A program made the position numbers and the translations under genes. Below the pieces are notes generated by a model that worked only from the letters and a program-made list of their open reading frames with translations, searched no databases and was not told the origin of the DNA. From Pseudomonadales bacterium (GTDB taxonomy: Bacteria > Pseudomonadota > Gammaproteobacteria > Pseudomonadales > Azotimanducaceae), in contig JAHCAL010000003.1 of the NCBI GenBank assembly GCA_019634925.1, forward strand, positions 434,001 to 498,000: a stretch of 64,000 nucleotides of DNA. Reading direction: 5' to 3'. Below, one piece after another: positions 55,233 through 64,000 of the stretch. How positions within the stretch are numbered: the stretch's first letter is position 1; every line of letters begins with the position of its first letter.

Positions 55233-56678
55233 TCAGGTGGCCGAGTTCAGCAACCGCCGATTACGCCGCTCGATGCTCTGCCGCAACCGCGCATGGCGCA
55301 ACGGCGTGAGCGGATACGCCCAGATGAGCTTCATCGCGAGCCCGTAGAAGAAGATCGGCCCGAGGCAGTACACGAGCCGCAGCGACATGACGCCGGCTTC
55401 GGTGCTCGCGTCGACCCCGCCCGACGGGTTGAAGCCGAGCAGCCCGACGATGTTGAGCGAGAAGCCGGTCCCGAGCGCGATCGCGATCTTCTCGCTGAAG
55501 CCCAGGATCGCGAAATAGGCGCCGGCACGCTGACCGCCGGAGCGTGCCGAATCGACGTCCACCACGTCCGCCAGCATCGCCACGGGCAGGAACTGCAGGC
55601 CGCCGAAACAGAAGCCCTTCAGGATGAACAGCAGGAAGAACGGCAGGTAGTCGCCGTAGCCGAGGAACAGGTTTGCGAAGCTGACGCCCGCGACCACGAT
55701 GAGCGTCCACATGAAGGCGCGGTGTTTGCCGATGGTGCGGCCGAGCCACAGCCAGAACGGCACGGCGCCGAAAGCCGCGATGAAATAGAAGAAGTAGGCG
55801 GCACCGATGGTCGGAATGCCGATCAGGTCGCGCATGAAGAAGAGCGAGACCGCGTTCCTGAACGACTCGCCGAAGTGTACGAGCAGGGCGATCAGCAGCA
55901 CGCGCTTCATCGGCCCGTTCTTAAGCACCAGGCGCAGGCCTTCCTTCAGGGGCACCTTGTCGCGGCCGACTTTCGGTGGTTCCTTCACGAACGTGATCAC
56001 GATGAAGGCGCCGAGCGGCAGCAGGCCGATGATGACCCAGGCGAGGCCGGCCAGAACGGGACCGGTCAGGGTCGCCCGGTCCACCGGCTTGCGGTTCATG
56101 ATGTCGCCGGTGAAGGCGCTGGTTGCGTCGGCCCACATCTGCATGGCGACGGCGCCGACACCGCTGCCGCCGTCGGCCAGGATCTCGACGATCATGGGCA
56201 CGGCGGCTGCGACCATCAGGCCGACCAGGATGTAGAACTCGCGGGCGGCGGTGACCCGGCTGCGCTGGTGGTAGTCGGGCGAGAGTTCCGCACCCCAGGC
56301 GCGGTGCGGCAGCGCGATCATGGTGCTGCCGAGGAAGAACATGGTGAGCCAGAACAGGAAATAGATGACGCCGACGTCGCCAGACGGCATGAACAGTTTG
56401 TAGACGCCGAACATCATCAGGGGCGTACCCATGAGGATCCAGGGCTTGCGGCGCCCGAAGCGGGTCCGGTAACGATCCGAGAGTTCGCCGACGATCGGGT
56501 CGGTGATCACGTCGGTGAAGCGGGCCAGCATCAGGATCGTGCCCACCGTGGCGAGCGAGAGGCCGAGGCCGCCGGAGTAGTGGGCCGGAATCCAGATCGA
56601 GAGCGGGTAGCCGATGATCGCGAGCGGCATGCCCAGGATGCCTTGCGTGTAGATCGTCCGTCTGCTGAGCTCGCTCAC
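55233..56678 (-). CDS. GPH-family (MelB-like) MFS cation symporter
   Basis: A 481-residue transporter with 12 hydrophobic segments. The GPH signature is clear: FTDVITDPIVGELSDRYRTRFGRRKPWIL near helix 2-3, and LADVVDVDSARSGGQRAGAYF in the second half. Members usually carry glycosides, but many in catabolic regions carry other solutes. It precedes an amidohydrolase-independent region; the start ATG follows an AGGGAACGACAG segment. Confidence 0.88.
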   Translation of the reverse strand: MSELSRRTIYTQGILGMPLAIIGYPLSIWIPAHYSGGLGLSLATVGTILMLARFTDVITDPIVGELSDRYRTRFGRRKPWILMGTPLMMFGVYKLFMPSGDVGVIYFLFWLTMFFLGSTMIALPHRAWGAELSPDYHQRSRVTAAREFYILVGLMVAAAVPMIVEILADGGSGVGAVAMQMWADATSAFTGDIMNRKPVDRATLTGPVLAGLAWVIIGLLPLGAFIVITFVKEPPKVGRDKVPLKEGLRLVLKNGPMKRVLLIALLVHFGESFRNAVSLFFMRDLIGIPTIGAAYFFYFIAAFGAVPFWLWLGRTIGKHRAFMWTLIVVAGVSFANLFLGYGDYLPFFLLFILKGFCFGGLQFLPVAMLADVVDVDSARSGGQRAGAYFAILGFSEKIAIALGTGFSLNIVGLLGFNPSGGVDASTEAGVMSLRLVYCLGPIFFYGLAMKLIWAYPLTPLRHARLRQSIERRNRRLLNSAT

Positions 56679-56753
56679 CTGTCGTTCCCTCCCCGGATGC
56701 GGTGTCGATGAAGTGGTGGTACTGGTTGCCGGTGCCGCGCCGGCGCGGGGCCG

Positions 56754-58553
56754 CTACTCGGGGTAGACGACCTTGCCGGCGACGATGGTCATGAGAATGT
56801 TGCCATCGAGAATCGCGTCCGGGTCCTGCTCGGCCAGGGCCAGCGGGTCGATGTCCATGATGGTGAGGTCGGCCCAGCGACCCGGTGCGAGCTGGCCGGT
56901 CAGATCCTCCATGAAGCCTGCGTACGCGGACCAGGTGGTGTAGCCGCGCAGCGCCTCCTCGGCGGTCATGTTCTGGTCCGGATACCAGCCGCCGGCCGGT
57001 TCGCGCGCCTTGTCGCGTCGTGTGATGGCGGCGTGCAGGCCGTAGAAGATGTCATGGTCGGAGCCGGGATTGTCGGCATTGAAGGTCAGGCGTGCGCCGG
57101 CCTCGCGCAGCGTGCGCCACGCATAGGCGCCACGGATGCGTACCGGTCCCAGGCGTTCCTCGGCCCAGGCCTTGTCCTCTACCGCGTGCGGCGGCTCCAT
57201 GGAGGCGATGACATCGAGTTCGGCGAAACGTGCGACGTCGTCGGGATGCACGACCTGCGCATGTTCGATGCGATGCCGGTTGGCGCGCGCTTCGGGCGCG
57301 TAGCGGTAGACCGACTCGATGAAGTCCAGCGTCTCGCGGTTGCCGGCGTCACCGATGGCGTGGATGCCGAGCTGGAAGCCCGCGGCCATGAGTTCGGCGG
57401 CGAGCGCCTGGTTGAACCCATACTGGTCGCCGCTGACGCCGCGGTGTCCCGGCCGGTCGCTGTAGTCCTCGAGCAGCCGCGCGCCGCGCGAGCCGAGCGC
57501 CCCGTCGTAGTAGGCCTTGACCGAACGTGTCACTAGGAACCGCGAGAGATCCTGATCGGGCCCGCGTTCCAGCCAGGCACGCGCGAGCGGTTCGTCGCGC
57601 ACCGACAGCATGGCGTAGACACGGATCGGCAGGGCGCCGTCGGCCTCGAGCGCTTCGAGGACCGCCATTTCCTCGCTGTCGAGTCCGGCGTCGTGAATCG
57701 CGACGTAACCGTCCTGTGCCATGCGTTCGAGCGCGAGCAGCGCACGGGCACGCAATTGCACCGCGTCCGGCCGTGGAATCGCCTGCTCGAGCAGGGGCAC
57801 CGCACGGTTCAGCAGCAGGCCGCTCGGTTCGCCGTCTTCGAACCGGCCGATCTCGCCGCCGACCGGCGCCTCCGTGTCGGCGGTGATGCCGGCGCGTTCG
57901 AAGGCCAGCCGGTTACCCCAGCCGGCGAAACTGTGCAGGCTGCGCATGTAGACCGGGTGGTTGGGCACGCGCTCGGTGAGCAGGCGCATGTCCGGATAGC
58001 GGTTCGCCCAGGCGCCTTCGTCCCAGCCATGGCCGATGATCCATTCACCGGCGGGAACCGTTCGGGCCGCTTCCTCGATCAGGGCGACGGCTTCTTCTTC
58101 GGTCTCGGCGTCGTGCAGACTGATGCGCGACAGTGCTGCGCCGAGGCTGAAGATGTGGGTGTGTGTGTCGATGAGACCAGGCAGCACCGTCGCCCCGGGC
58201 AGTTCCACGACCACGGTATCGGGCCCGGTCACCGTCGCGACGTCCGCGTCCGAACCGACCGCGACGATCAGGCCGTCGCGGATCGCGAGCGCCGTGGCGT
58301 CGCCACGCCAGCCCTCGGTGCCGCGCGGGGCATCGGGAGCCCGCGTACCGTCGCGGGCGGGCTCGCCCCAGCTCATGGTGTAGACGTTCGCATTGCGTAC
58401 CACCAGGTCGGCGAACGCGGACGATCGGGGGGCAGCGTCGGGCAAGGACTCCGTCGGCGCCGGCGCGCGGCTGCAGGCGATCGCGACGCTTCCCGCGAGG
58501 ACGCAGGCGAACAGGACCGCCCGGCGGCGCGCGGTCGGAGACTGACTGGGCAT
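56754..58553 (-). CDS. Amidohydrolase-family lipoprotein (YtcJ-like)
   Basis: A 599-residue metal-dependent hydrolase. ATG at 58553 gives an arginine-rich signal and a Cys after SVAIA, likely a lipoprotein. Metal motifs: LIDTHTHIF, a YYDGALGSRGA block, GIHAIGDAGNRETLD and RIEHAQVVHPDD, with the late aspartate in NADNPGSDHD. YtcJ-type enzymes hydrolyse N-acyl or imide bonds. Being extracytoplasmic it may process a nutrient; the GPH symporter gene follows 75 bases downstream on the same strand and could import the product. Confidence 0.88.
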   Translation of the reverse strand: MPSQSPTARRRAVLFACVLAGSVAIACSRAPAPTESLPDAAPRSSAFADLVVRNANVYTMSWGEPARDGTRAPDAPRGTEGWRGDATALAIRDGLIVAVGSDADVATVTGPDTVVVELPGATVLPGLIDTHTHIFSLGAALSRISLHDAETEEEAVALIEEAARTVPAGEWIIGHGWDEGAWANRYPDMRLLTERVPNHPVYMRSLHSFAGWGNRLAFERAGITADTEAPVGGEIGRFEDGEPSGLLLNRAVPLLEQAIPRPDAVQLRARALLALERMAQDGYVAIHDAGLDSEEMAVLEALEADGALPIRVYAMLSVRDEPLARAWLERGPDQDLSRFLVTRSVKAYYDGALGSRGARLLEDYSDRPGHRGVSGDQYGFNQALAAELMAAGFQLGIHAIGDAGNRETLDFIESVYRYAPEARANRHRIEHAQVVHPDDVARFAELDVIASMEPPHAVEDKAWAEERLGPVRIRGAYAWRTLREAGARLTFNADNPGSDHDIFYGLHAAITRRDKAREPAGGWYPDQNMTAEEALRGYTTWSAYAGFMEDLTGQLAPGRWADLTIMDIDPLALAEQDPDAILDGNILMTIVAGKVVYPE

Positions 58554-58987
58554 GGCTGGCAATTTCTTCCCCTGACGGTTCCAGATCCGCCCGGGCACGA
58601 CCGGGCAAGGCACCAAGCGTAGCGCAGTTGCCGGCCCCGCGGCACGGGGCGCTGCACGCCCGGGCTGGCGCCCTGGAACCGGCCAAGCCCGCCATGGACA
58701 TGGCGCTCCGAGTGACGTATGGTCCGCGGGCGGCTGCGATCCAGGCAGCCGCGGTCCGGGCAGTCGCCCGCGGCCGCGGCGGCGACGGAAGCAGACCGGG
58801 GTTCGGAAAATTTCGATTCAGCAGTGGCAAGCGGACTTGATCCCGGTGTTCGGACAGGTACCAGAATGCAACATGCGGGCCGCTCGCGGCGCGCAGGGCT
58901 CCCCGGCGGTGCCCGCTCCTGATACCCCTTCCTGATCCGGTCTCCGGGATCCATCGGTCCGACCTGCCCCAGCAGGGAGAGGACTCC
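58554..58987. other. 434-bp divergent intergenic region
   Basis: Lies between the amidohydrolase and panB. It is strongly G+C-rich up to about 58800, then contains a more A+T-rich segment (58800-58870) where promoters would be expected; TTGATC at 58837 is a weak -35 candidate. A GGGAGAGGA ribosome site precedes panB. No gene, repeat or riboswitch was recognised. Confidence 0.5.
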
Positions 58988-59794
58988 ATGGGCAAGCACA
59001 AGCAACTCACGGTGCACGACTTCGCGGCCCGCAAGGGCAGCGCGCAGAAGATCTCGATGGTCACCTGTTACGACTACTGGTCCGCTACCGTGCTGAACCG
59101 GTCTGACGTGGACTGCCTGCTGGTGGGCGACAGCCTCGCCATGGTCATGCACGGCTTCGAATCGACCGTCCATGCCGATGTCGACCTGATGGCGCTGCAC
59201 ACACGCGCCGTGCGGCGCGGGGCCCCGGACAAGTTCATCGTCGCCGACATGCCGTTCCTTTCGGTGCGCAAGGGACTCGAGCGGGCGATGGATGCGGTGC
59301 AGACACTGATCCAGGCCGGGGCCAGCGCGGTCAAGATCGAGGGCGAACGCGGCCAGCTCGATCTCATCGCGCACATCGTGGAATCCGGCGTACCGGTCAT
59401 GGGGCACCTCGGATTGACCCCGCAGGCGGTCCTCGGCCTCGGCGGCCATCGGGTGCAGGGTCGCGACGAAGCGGCGGCACGCGAGCTCATGGCATCGGCG
59501 CGCCGCCTGGCAGACGCGGGCTGCTTCGCGCTGGTGCTCGAGTGTGTGCCGGCCAAGCTCGCCGACTGCGTAACGCGGGCAGTGCCGCTCACCACCATCG
59601 GCATCGGCGCGGGTGCGCGGACCGACGGCCAGGTGCTGGTCCTGCAGGATCTGCTCGGCACCAACCCGGATTTCCAGCCGAAATTCCTGCGCCGCTACGC
59701 GGACGGCTTCGGCGTGGTGAACGGGGCGGTGAATCAGTTCCATGCCGATGTCCAGAGCGGCGAGTTCCCCTCGCGGCAGGAATCCTACGCGTGA
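58988..59794 (+). CDS. panB: 3-methyl-2-oxobutanoate hydroxymethyltransferase
   Basis: A 268-residue TIM-barrel enzyme: VTCYDYWSA, LLVGDSLAMVMHGFEST, KIEGERGQ and GHLGLTPQ are all PanB motifs. It makes ketopantoate from 2-oxoisovalerate (the valine precursor) and methylene-tetrahydrofolate. First gene of panB-panC-coaX, with overlapping junctions. Confidence 0.97.
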   Translation: MGKHKQLTVHDFAARKGSAQKISMVTCYDYWSATVLNRSDVDCLLVGDSLAMVMHGFESTVHADVDLMALHTRAVRRGAPDKFIVADMPFLSVRKGLERAMDAVQTLIQAGASAVKIEGERGQLDLIAHIVESGVPVMGHLGLTPQAVLGLGGHRVQGRDEAAARELMASARRLADAGCFALVLECVPAKLADCVTRAVPLTTIGIGAGARTDGQVLVLQDLLGTNPDFQPKFLRRYADGFGVVNGAVNQFHADVQSGEFPSRQESYA

Positions 59795-60579
59795 GAGAGT
59801 TCGTGGACCTCGGGGCCTGGCGCGCGGCGCGGCAGGCCCTCTCCGGCACGGTCGGATTCGTGCCGACCATGGGGGCGCTGCATCGGGGCCATGCGGCCCT
59901 GATCGAACGCTGTCGGGCGGAGTGCGATCACGTCGTGCTCTCGATCTACGTGAATCCGACCCAGTTCAACAATCCGCAGGACCTCGAGCACTACCCGCGC
60001 ACGCTGGCAACCGACCTCGCGCTCGCGCGTGAGCTCGGCGTGGATTGCGTCGTCATGCCGGACTATGCCCAGCTGTACCCGGACGGTTTCCGCTACCGTG
60101 TCGAAGAGACCGATTTCAGCACCATCCTGTGCGGCGCGCACCGCCCCGGGCATTTCACCGGTGTACTGACCGTGGTCATGAAACTGCTCAATCTCGTGCA
60201 GCCGACGCGCGCCTATTTCGGCGAGAAGGATTACCAGCAGTTCCTGCTGATCCGTGACATGTGCGCCGCGTTTTTCCTGGATGTCACGATCGTGCCGTGC
60301 CCGACGGTGCGCGAGCCGGACGGACTCGCGCTCAGTTCCCGCAACACGCTGCTCGACGCGGCGAGCCGTGCGCGTGCGCCGGAGTTCGCCCGGGCATTGC
60401 GGGCCCCGGACGCCGACGCCGCGGTCGTGCAGCGGCTCGAGGATGCGGGATTCGACGTCGACTACGTGGAGACCCGGTTCGGTCGACGCTTCGGTGCCGT
60501 GGTCATGCACGGCCCGGCCCGGGACGTACGGCTGATCGACAACGTCCCGGCTGCCGCCGAAGGAGTGCCCGCGCCATGA
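59791..60579 (+). CDS. panC: Pantothenate synthetase
   Basis: A 262-residue enzyme: FVPTMGALHRGHAALI (HxGH motif), SIYVNPTQFNNPQDL, YFGEKDYQQFLLI and the KMSKS-like LALSSRNTLLD. It joins pantoate and beta-alanine with ATP. GTG start overlaps the panB stop (GTGA). The C-terminal domain is somewhat short compared with the usual 280 residues. Confidence 0.96.
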   Translation: MREFVDLGAWRAARQALSGTVGFVPTMGALHRGHAALIERCRAECDHVVLSIYVNPTQFNNPQDLEHYPRTLATDLALARELGVDCVVMPDYAQLYPDGFRYRVEETDFSTILCGAHRPGHFTGVLTVVMKLLNLVQPTRAYFGEKDYQQFLLIRDMCAAFFLDVTIVPCPTVREPDGLALSSRNTLLDAASRARAPEFARALRAPDADAAVVQRLEDAGFDVDYVETRFGRRFGAVVMHGPARDVRLIDNVPAAAEGVPAP

Positions 60580-61349
60580 TCCTGTGTCTCGACGTCGGCA
60601 ACAGCCAGCTCTACTGCGGCGTGTACGAGGGCGAACGGCTGGTCGCGCAGTTCCGCCGTACGTCGTCGGCGCGCGCATCGTCCGACGAACTCGGCCTGTT
60701 CCTGCTCACGGCGCTTCGGGAGAACGGCGTCGACCCGAAAGTGGTCCAGCGCATCGCGCTGTCGTCGGTCGTCCCGGACATGATCTATTCGCTCCGCTCG
60801 TGCTGTCAGAAGTACTTCCACCAGGATCCGATGGTGTTGCGGCCGGGCAGCCGCACCGGACTCAGGATCCTCTACAAGGATCCGAAGGAAGTCGGCGCCG
60901 ACCGGATCGCGGACGCGATCGGCGCACGCAAGCTGTTTCCCGACCGCAATCTGATCGTGGTGGACTTCGGCACCGCGACCACGTTCACGGCCATCACCCG
61001 TGCCGGCGAGTTCCTGGGAGGCAACATCATTCCGGGCGTGCGGCTGTCCCTCGATGCCCTGGTCGGCGGTACCGCCAAGCTGCCGTCGGTCGAGATCGTC
61101 CCGGTCGAGACCGCGATCGGGCGGACCACCGTCGAGAGCATCCAGAATGGACTCTTCTGGAGCAACGTGGGGCTGGTGAAGGAACTGGTCGCCCGCATGA
61201 CCGCCGAGGCCTTTCCGGACGACCGGCCGTTCGTGGTCGGCACCGGTGGCTTTTCGCACCTGTTCGCCAACGAAGGTCTGTTCGACGCCGTGGTGCCGGA
61301 TCTGATCCTGGTCGGTCTGCGCGAGGCGCTGCGTCTCAACGCCCCGTAA
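60576..61349 (+). CDS. coaX: Type III pantothenate kinase
   Basis: A 257-residue ASKHA-fold kinase: LCLDVGNSQLYCGVY (phosphate 1), VGADRIADAIGA, IVVDFGTATTFTAI (phosphate 2) and GGNIIPGVRLSLDAL. Phosphorylates pantothenate; insensitive to CoA feedback in the known family. ATGA overlap with panC places three CoA-pathway genes in one unit; coaE is also in the window at 6.9 kb. Confidence 0.97.
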   Translation: MILCLDVGNSQLYCGVYEGERLVAQFRRTSSARASSDELGLFLLTALRENGVDPKVVQRIALSSVVPDMIYSLRSCCQKYFHQDPMVLRPGSRTGLRILYKDPKEVGADRIADAIGARKLFPDRNLIVVDFGTATTFTAITRAGEFLGGNIIPGVRLSLDALVGGTAKLPSVEIVPVETAIGRTTVESIQNGLFWSNVGLVKELVARMTAEAFPDDRPFVVGTGGFSHLFANEGLFDAVVPDLILVGLREALRLNAP

Positions 61350-61400
61350 GCTGGTAAGCTCCCGGTCCTGGAATCGGCTGGTATCACCTGGAGGGCGCGC

Positions 61401-62600
61401 ATGACGGATCTGCGGATGGGAGCCGGCGAGCGTTCCGGGGTGCGCCTGTTCAGCGTGTTCGGCATCGAGATCCGCCTGGACGTGAGCGTGGCGATCATCT
61501 TTGCGCTGATCGTCTACAGCCTCGGCGCCGGGCTGTTCCCGCAGTGGCACCCCGACTGGTCCCCGGCCCAGTACTGGCTGACCGCCATCGGGGCGGGGCT
61601 CATGTTCTTCGCTTCGCTGCTCGCCCACGAACTCTCGCACTCGCTGGTCGCGCAGCGCTTCGGCATACGGGTGCCGCGCATCACGCTGTTCCTGTTCGGC
61701 GGCGTCGCCGAAATCGAGTCCGAGGCCGAAACGCCGCAGGCGGAGTTCGCGATCGCGATCGCGGGGCCGCTGATGAGCCTGGCGCTCGGCGTCCTGTTCG
61801 CGACCGTGGCGAGCCTCGGCTTCGACGAACGCACGCTCGGCTTGCTCATGGAGGATCCCCAGGCAGCCATGGCCGGTATCGGGCCAGGCATCACGGCGTG
61901 CCTGTGGCTCGGCTCGGTCAATTTCATGCTGGCGCTGTTCAACATGATCCCGGGCTTTCCGCTGGATGGCGGGCGCGTGTTCCGCGCCATCGTCTGGCGT
62001 GTCACGGGCGATCACCTGCTGGCATCGCGTCTCGCCTCCACCGCCGGGCGCTGGTTCGGCTGGTCGCTCATGGCGCTCGGCCTCTGGAACCTGCTCGCGG
62101 CGCGCAACCTGGGCGGGCTCTGGCTGATCATGATCGGCTGGTTCCTGAGCCACCTGGCGAGCGCGAGCTACAGCCAGCTCCTCACGCAGCGCACGCTGCG
62201 GTCGCTCAAGGTGCGCGACGTGATGCGCTCGCGGTTCGACACCGTACCGGCGTCGGCAACGGTCGAGGACTTCATCGAAAACTACCTGCTGCGCAGCAGT
62301 CAGCTGCTCTGGCCGGTGACCGATGGCGCGCGCGTGGTCGGGCTCGTTGCGCTCGCCGACGTGTCGGATATTCCGCTCCCGGAGCGGGGCGGCATGCGCG
62401 TCTCCGAGGTGATGGCGGATCTCGCGCGCGCGCCGGTGCTGGATGCGGATGCGCTCGCGACGCGGGCGTTGAATGCGCTGCTCGCGGCCGGTGACGCGCC
62501 GGTCGCGGTGGTGCGGGAGGGTCAGGTAGTCGGGCTGGTGCGGGGTTCGGACGTGCTGCGCTGGGTCACGTTGCATCGTGACCTGGCGCGCGAGGTCTGA
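61401..62600 (+). CDS. Site-2-protease family metalloprotease with CBS pair
   Basis: A 399-residue membrane protein. S2P (M50) zinc motif HELSH at residues 76-80 and the second ligand in IPGFPLDGGRVF, within about six membrane segments; the C-terminal 120 residues are two CBS motifs (KVRDVMRSRFDTVP and VSEVMAD). Resembles Rip3/SpoIVFB-like proteases, in which CBS domains sense adenine nucleotides. It probably cleaves a membrane anchor of a regulator. The 3' end overlaps nhaC by 35 bases. Confidence 0.9.
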   Translation: MTDLRMGAGERSGVRLFSVFGIEIRLDVSVAIIFALIVYSLGAGLFPQWHPDWSPAQYWLTAIGAGLMFFASLLAHELSHSLVAQRFGIRVPRITLFLFGGVAEIESEAETPQAEFAIAIAGPLMSLALGVLFATVASLGFDERTLGLLMEDPQAAMAGIGPGITACLWLGSVNFMLALFNMIPGFPLDGGRVFRAIVWRVTGDHLLASRLASTAGRWFGWSLMALGLWNLLAARNLGGLWLIMIGWFLSHLASASYSQLLTQRTLRSLKVRDVMRSRFDTVPASATVEDFIENYLLRSSQLLWPVTDGARVVGLVALADVSDIPLPERGGMRVSEVMADLARAPVLDADALATRALNALLAAGDAPVAVVREGQVVGLVRGSDVLRWVTLHRDLAREV

Positions 62601-64000
62601 GCGGTTCGGTATCACCGGGATCCGCAGGGGTCATCGTGAACCCCGTGTAGCCGTACAGCGCGGAAATGAACGGATTGACCAGGTTGAAGAAGCAGTAGGG
62701 CAGGTACGCGAGCGTGGGTACGCCGAGCGCGGCCGCCATGTACGCGCCGCAGGTATTCCACGGCACCAGGGCCGACGTGATCGTGCCGGAGTCCTCGAGT
62801 GCCCGGGAGAGATTCTTCGCATGCAGGCCACGGCGCCGGTATTCGTCGCGGTACATGCGCCCCGGGATGACGATCGCCATGTACTGATCCGCCGCCAGCG
62901 TGTTGACCCCGAAACAGGTACCGAGCGTGGTCGCGACCAGGGCGCCCGTGCTGCGGCCGAGCGCGACCAGGCCCTCGACCAGTCGCGCGAGTATGCCCGC
63001 CTTCTCCATGGCCGAGCCGAAGCTCATCGCCGCGATGATCAGCCAGACGGTGGTCAGCATCGAGCTCATGCCGCCGCGCGAGAGCAGCGAATCCAGGTTG
63101 GTATCGCCCGTACTCGCGACGTAGCCGTCGAACAGTACCATCCAGACACCCTTCATGAGCGCGGTGCTGCGCGTCAGCGTGGCGTCGCCGGTCAGGGCGA
63201 GGACCACGTCGGGTTGGAATACGAGGGCGAAGATCACGCCGAGCAACACGCCCGCCATGATCGATGCGACCGCGGGGACTTTCCGTGCGGCCAGGACGAT
63301 GACTACCGCGACCGGCACCAGCATGACCGGTCCGATGGTGAAGGTGTTCTCGAGCGTGGCGAGCGTCGCGGCCATGCCTGTCTCGCCGGTTGCGCCGGGT
63401 GCGACGAGGCCGATCACGATGAACCCGCCCAGTGCGATCAGGAAGCTCGGCGTCGTGGTCCACAGCATGTGGCGGATATGGGTGAACAGATCGATGCCGG
63501 TGACAGCTGGCGCGAGGTTCGTGGTGTCCGACAACGGTGACATCTTGTCGCCGAAATACGCGCCGGAAATGATCGCACCCGCGGTGATCTCGACCGAGAG
63601 CCCGAGCGCCGAGGCCACGCCGATCAGTGCGACGCCTAGCGTGCCGGCAACGGTCCAGGAACTGCCGATCGAGAGCGCGACGACCGCACAGAGCAGACAG
63701 CAGGCCGGGTAGAACGCGGCCGGGTCGAGCAGCAGCAGGCCGTAGTAGATCATGGTGGGCACGGTACCCGACAGCATCCAACTGCCGATCAGGCTGCCGA
63801 CGGAAAACAGGATCAGGATCGCGGGCATCGCGGTCGCGATCCCGGAGACGATGTTCTCCTCGATCACCCGCCAGGAATGGCCGTTGCGGATGCCCACGGC
63901 AGTGGCCAGGATCGCGCCGATCACCAGCGCGATCTGGTTCGCGCCCGCGGACGAGTCCGCGCCGAACAGGGCGACCGACAGCGCGAGCAGTCCGACGGTG
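62566..64000 (-). CDS. nhaC: NhaC-family Na+/H+ antiporter (5' end outside window)
   Basis: At least 478 residues are visible and the frame stays open to the right edge, so the N terminus is missing. Multiple hydrophobic segments with family blocks SAGANQIALV, SIGSSWTVAGTLGVA, SGAYFGDKMSPLSDTTNLAP and VPWNTCGAYMA. Exchanges Na+ for H+ across the inner membrane, or a malate/lactate-type antiport in some homologues. Consistent with a sodium-using cell; SbtA is also Na+-driven. Confidence 0.92.
   Translation of the reverse strand, partial: TVGLLALSVALFGADSSAGANQIALVIGAILATAVGIRNGHSWRVIEENIVSGIATAMPAILILFSVGSLIGSWMLSGTVPTMIYYGLLLLDPAAFYPACCLLCAVVALSIGSSWTVAGTLGVALIGVASALGLSVEITAGAIISGAYFGDKMSPLSDTTNLAPAVTGIDLFTHIRHMLWTTTPSFLIALGGFIVIGLVAPGATGETGMAATLATLENTFTIGPVMLVPVAVVIVLAARKVPAVASIMAGVLLGVIFALVFQPDVVLALTGDATLTRSTALMKGVWMVLFDGYVASTGDTNLDSLLSRGGMSSMLTTVWLIIAAMSFGSAMEKAGILARLVEGLVALGRSTGALVATTLGTCFGVNTLAADQYMAIVIPGRMYRDEYRRRGLHAKNLSRALEDSGTITSALVPWNTCGAYMAAALGVPTLAYLPYCFFNLVNPFISALYGYTGFTMTPADPGDTEPLRPRAPGHDAT

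Noticed and set aside
54512..55309. Several open frames across the gap between the hydrolase and the GPH symporter
   Set aside because: They consist of translated inverted-repeat sequence rich in Arg, Gly and Pro, in several frames at once, with no start sites or family motifs. The DNA structure explains them.

Overview
The window looks like chromosome of a G+C-rich, aerobic, acyl-CoA-centred heterotrophic proteobacterium, most likely an unclassified gammaproteobacterium. Supporting features are a glutathionylspermidine synthetase/amidase, PurK/PurE, CoaX-type pantothenate kinase, NhaC, tight ATGA/GTGA gene overlaps, and TATAAT-like -10 boxes followed by GC-rich discriminators. The lineage is inferred from gene content only. 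No rRNA, tRNA, CRISPR, prophage or transposase gene was seen. Coding density is high; 59 protein-coding loci are called, of which two are cut by the window edges and one is a pseudogene.

Layout. (1) 0-9 kb: end of a fused acyl-CoA carboxylase, a GNAT, a Baeyer-Villiger-type monooxygenase, a secreted NHL propeller, a sterol-glucosyltransferase-like enzyme, coaE, a PHP protein and a MaoC-like pair. (2) 9-11 kb: DUF35 OB-fold protein and a thiolase-fold protein that lacks the thiolase cysteine, together resembling an Ltp2/ChsH2-type retro-aldolase. (3) 11-23 kb: propionyl-CoA pathway (methylmalonyl-CoA mutase and epimerase on +, pccB-pccA on -). Between these halves lie a sterol desaturase family protein, gsp, a GNAT-macrodomain fusion and an FMO. 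Three long perfect palindromes sit between co-directional genes here. (4) 23-38.5 kb: acyl-CoA synthetases, SDRs, purK-purE, a SbtA-type bicarbonate transporter with its PII-like SbtB, crotonase, two F420-type LLM oxidoreductases, an OmpA lipoprotein, and an aminotransferase/kinase pair. (5) 38.6-47.3 kb: accessory region with a decayed vapBC, PNPOx/GAF proteins, GNAT, GFA, a kinase, and a Rieske oxygenase with two NTF2-like proteins. (6) 47.3-51.1 kb: valine-degradation operon (mmsA, isobutyryl-CoA-type dehydrogenase, propeller lipoprotein). (7) 51.4-64 kb: nitroreductase, MDR reductase, hydrolase, GPH symporter, amidohydrolase, panB-panC-coaX, an S2P-CBS protease and nhaC.

How it fits together. 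Branched-chain and possibly steroid-like substrates would be activated by the acyl-CoA synthetases and broken down by the dehydrogenase, hydratase and aldolase genes. The resulting propionyl-CoA is taken to succinyl-CoA by PccAB, Mce and the mutase. MmsA feeds the same node from valine. CoA supply (panB, panC, coaX, coaE) and bicarbonate supply (sbtA-sbtB, next to HCO3-consuming PurK and in the same window as PCC) are encoded in the same window.

The most unusual content is non-coding. Three families of structured repeats occur: perfect hairpins built on a GGGGTC(G/A)GAGTAA motif that fill whole intercistronic gaps; a 101-bp core present in two inverted copies, each wrapped in its own locus-specific inverted stem; and a 43-bp-period repeat pair that begins exactly at stop codons at two loci 49 kb apart.
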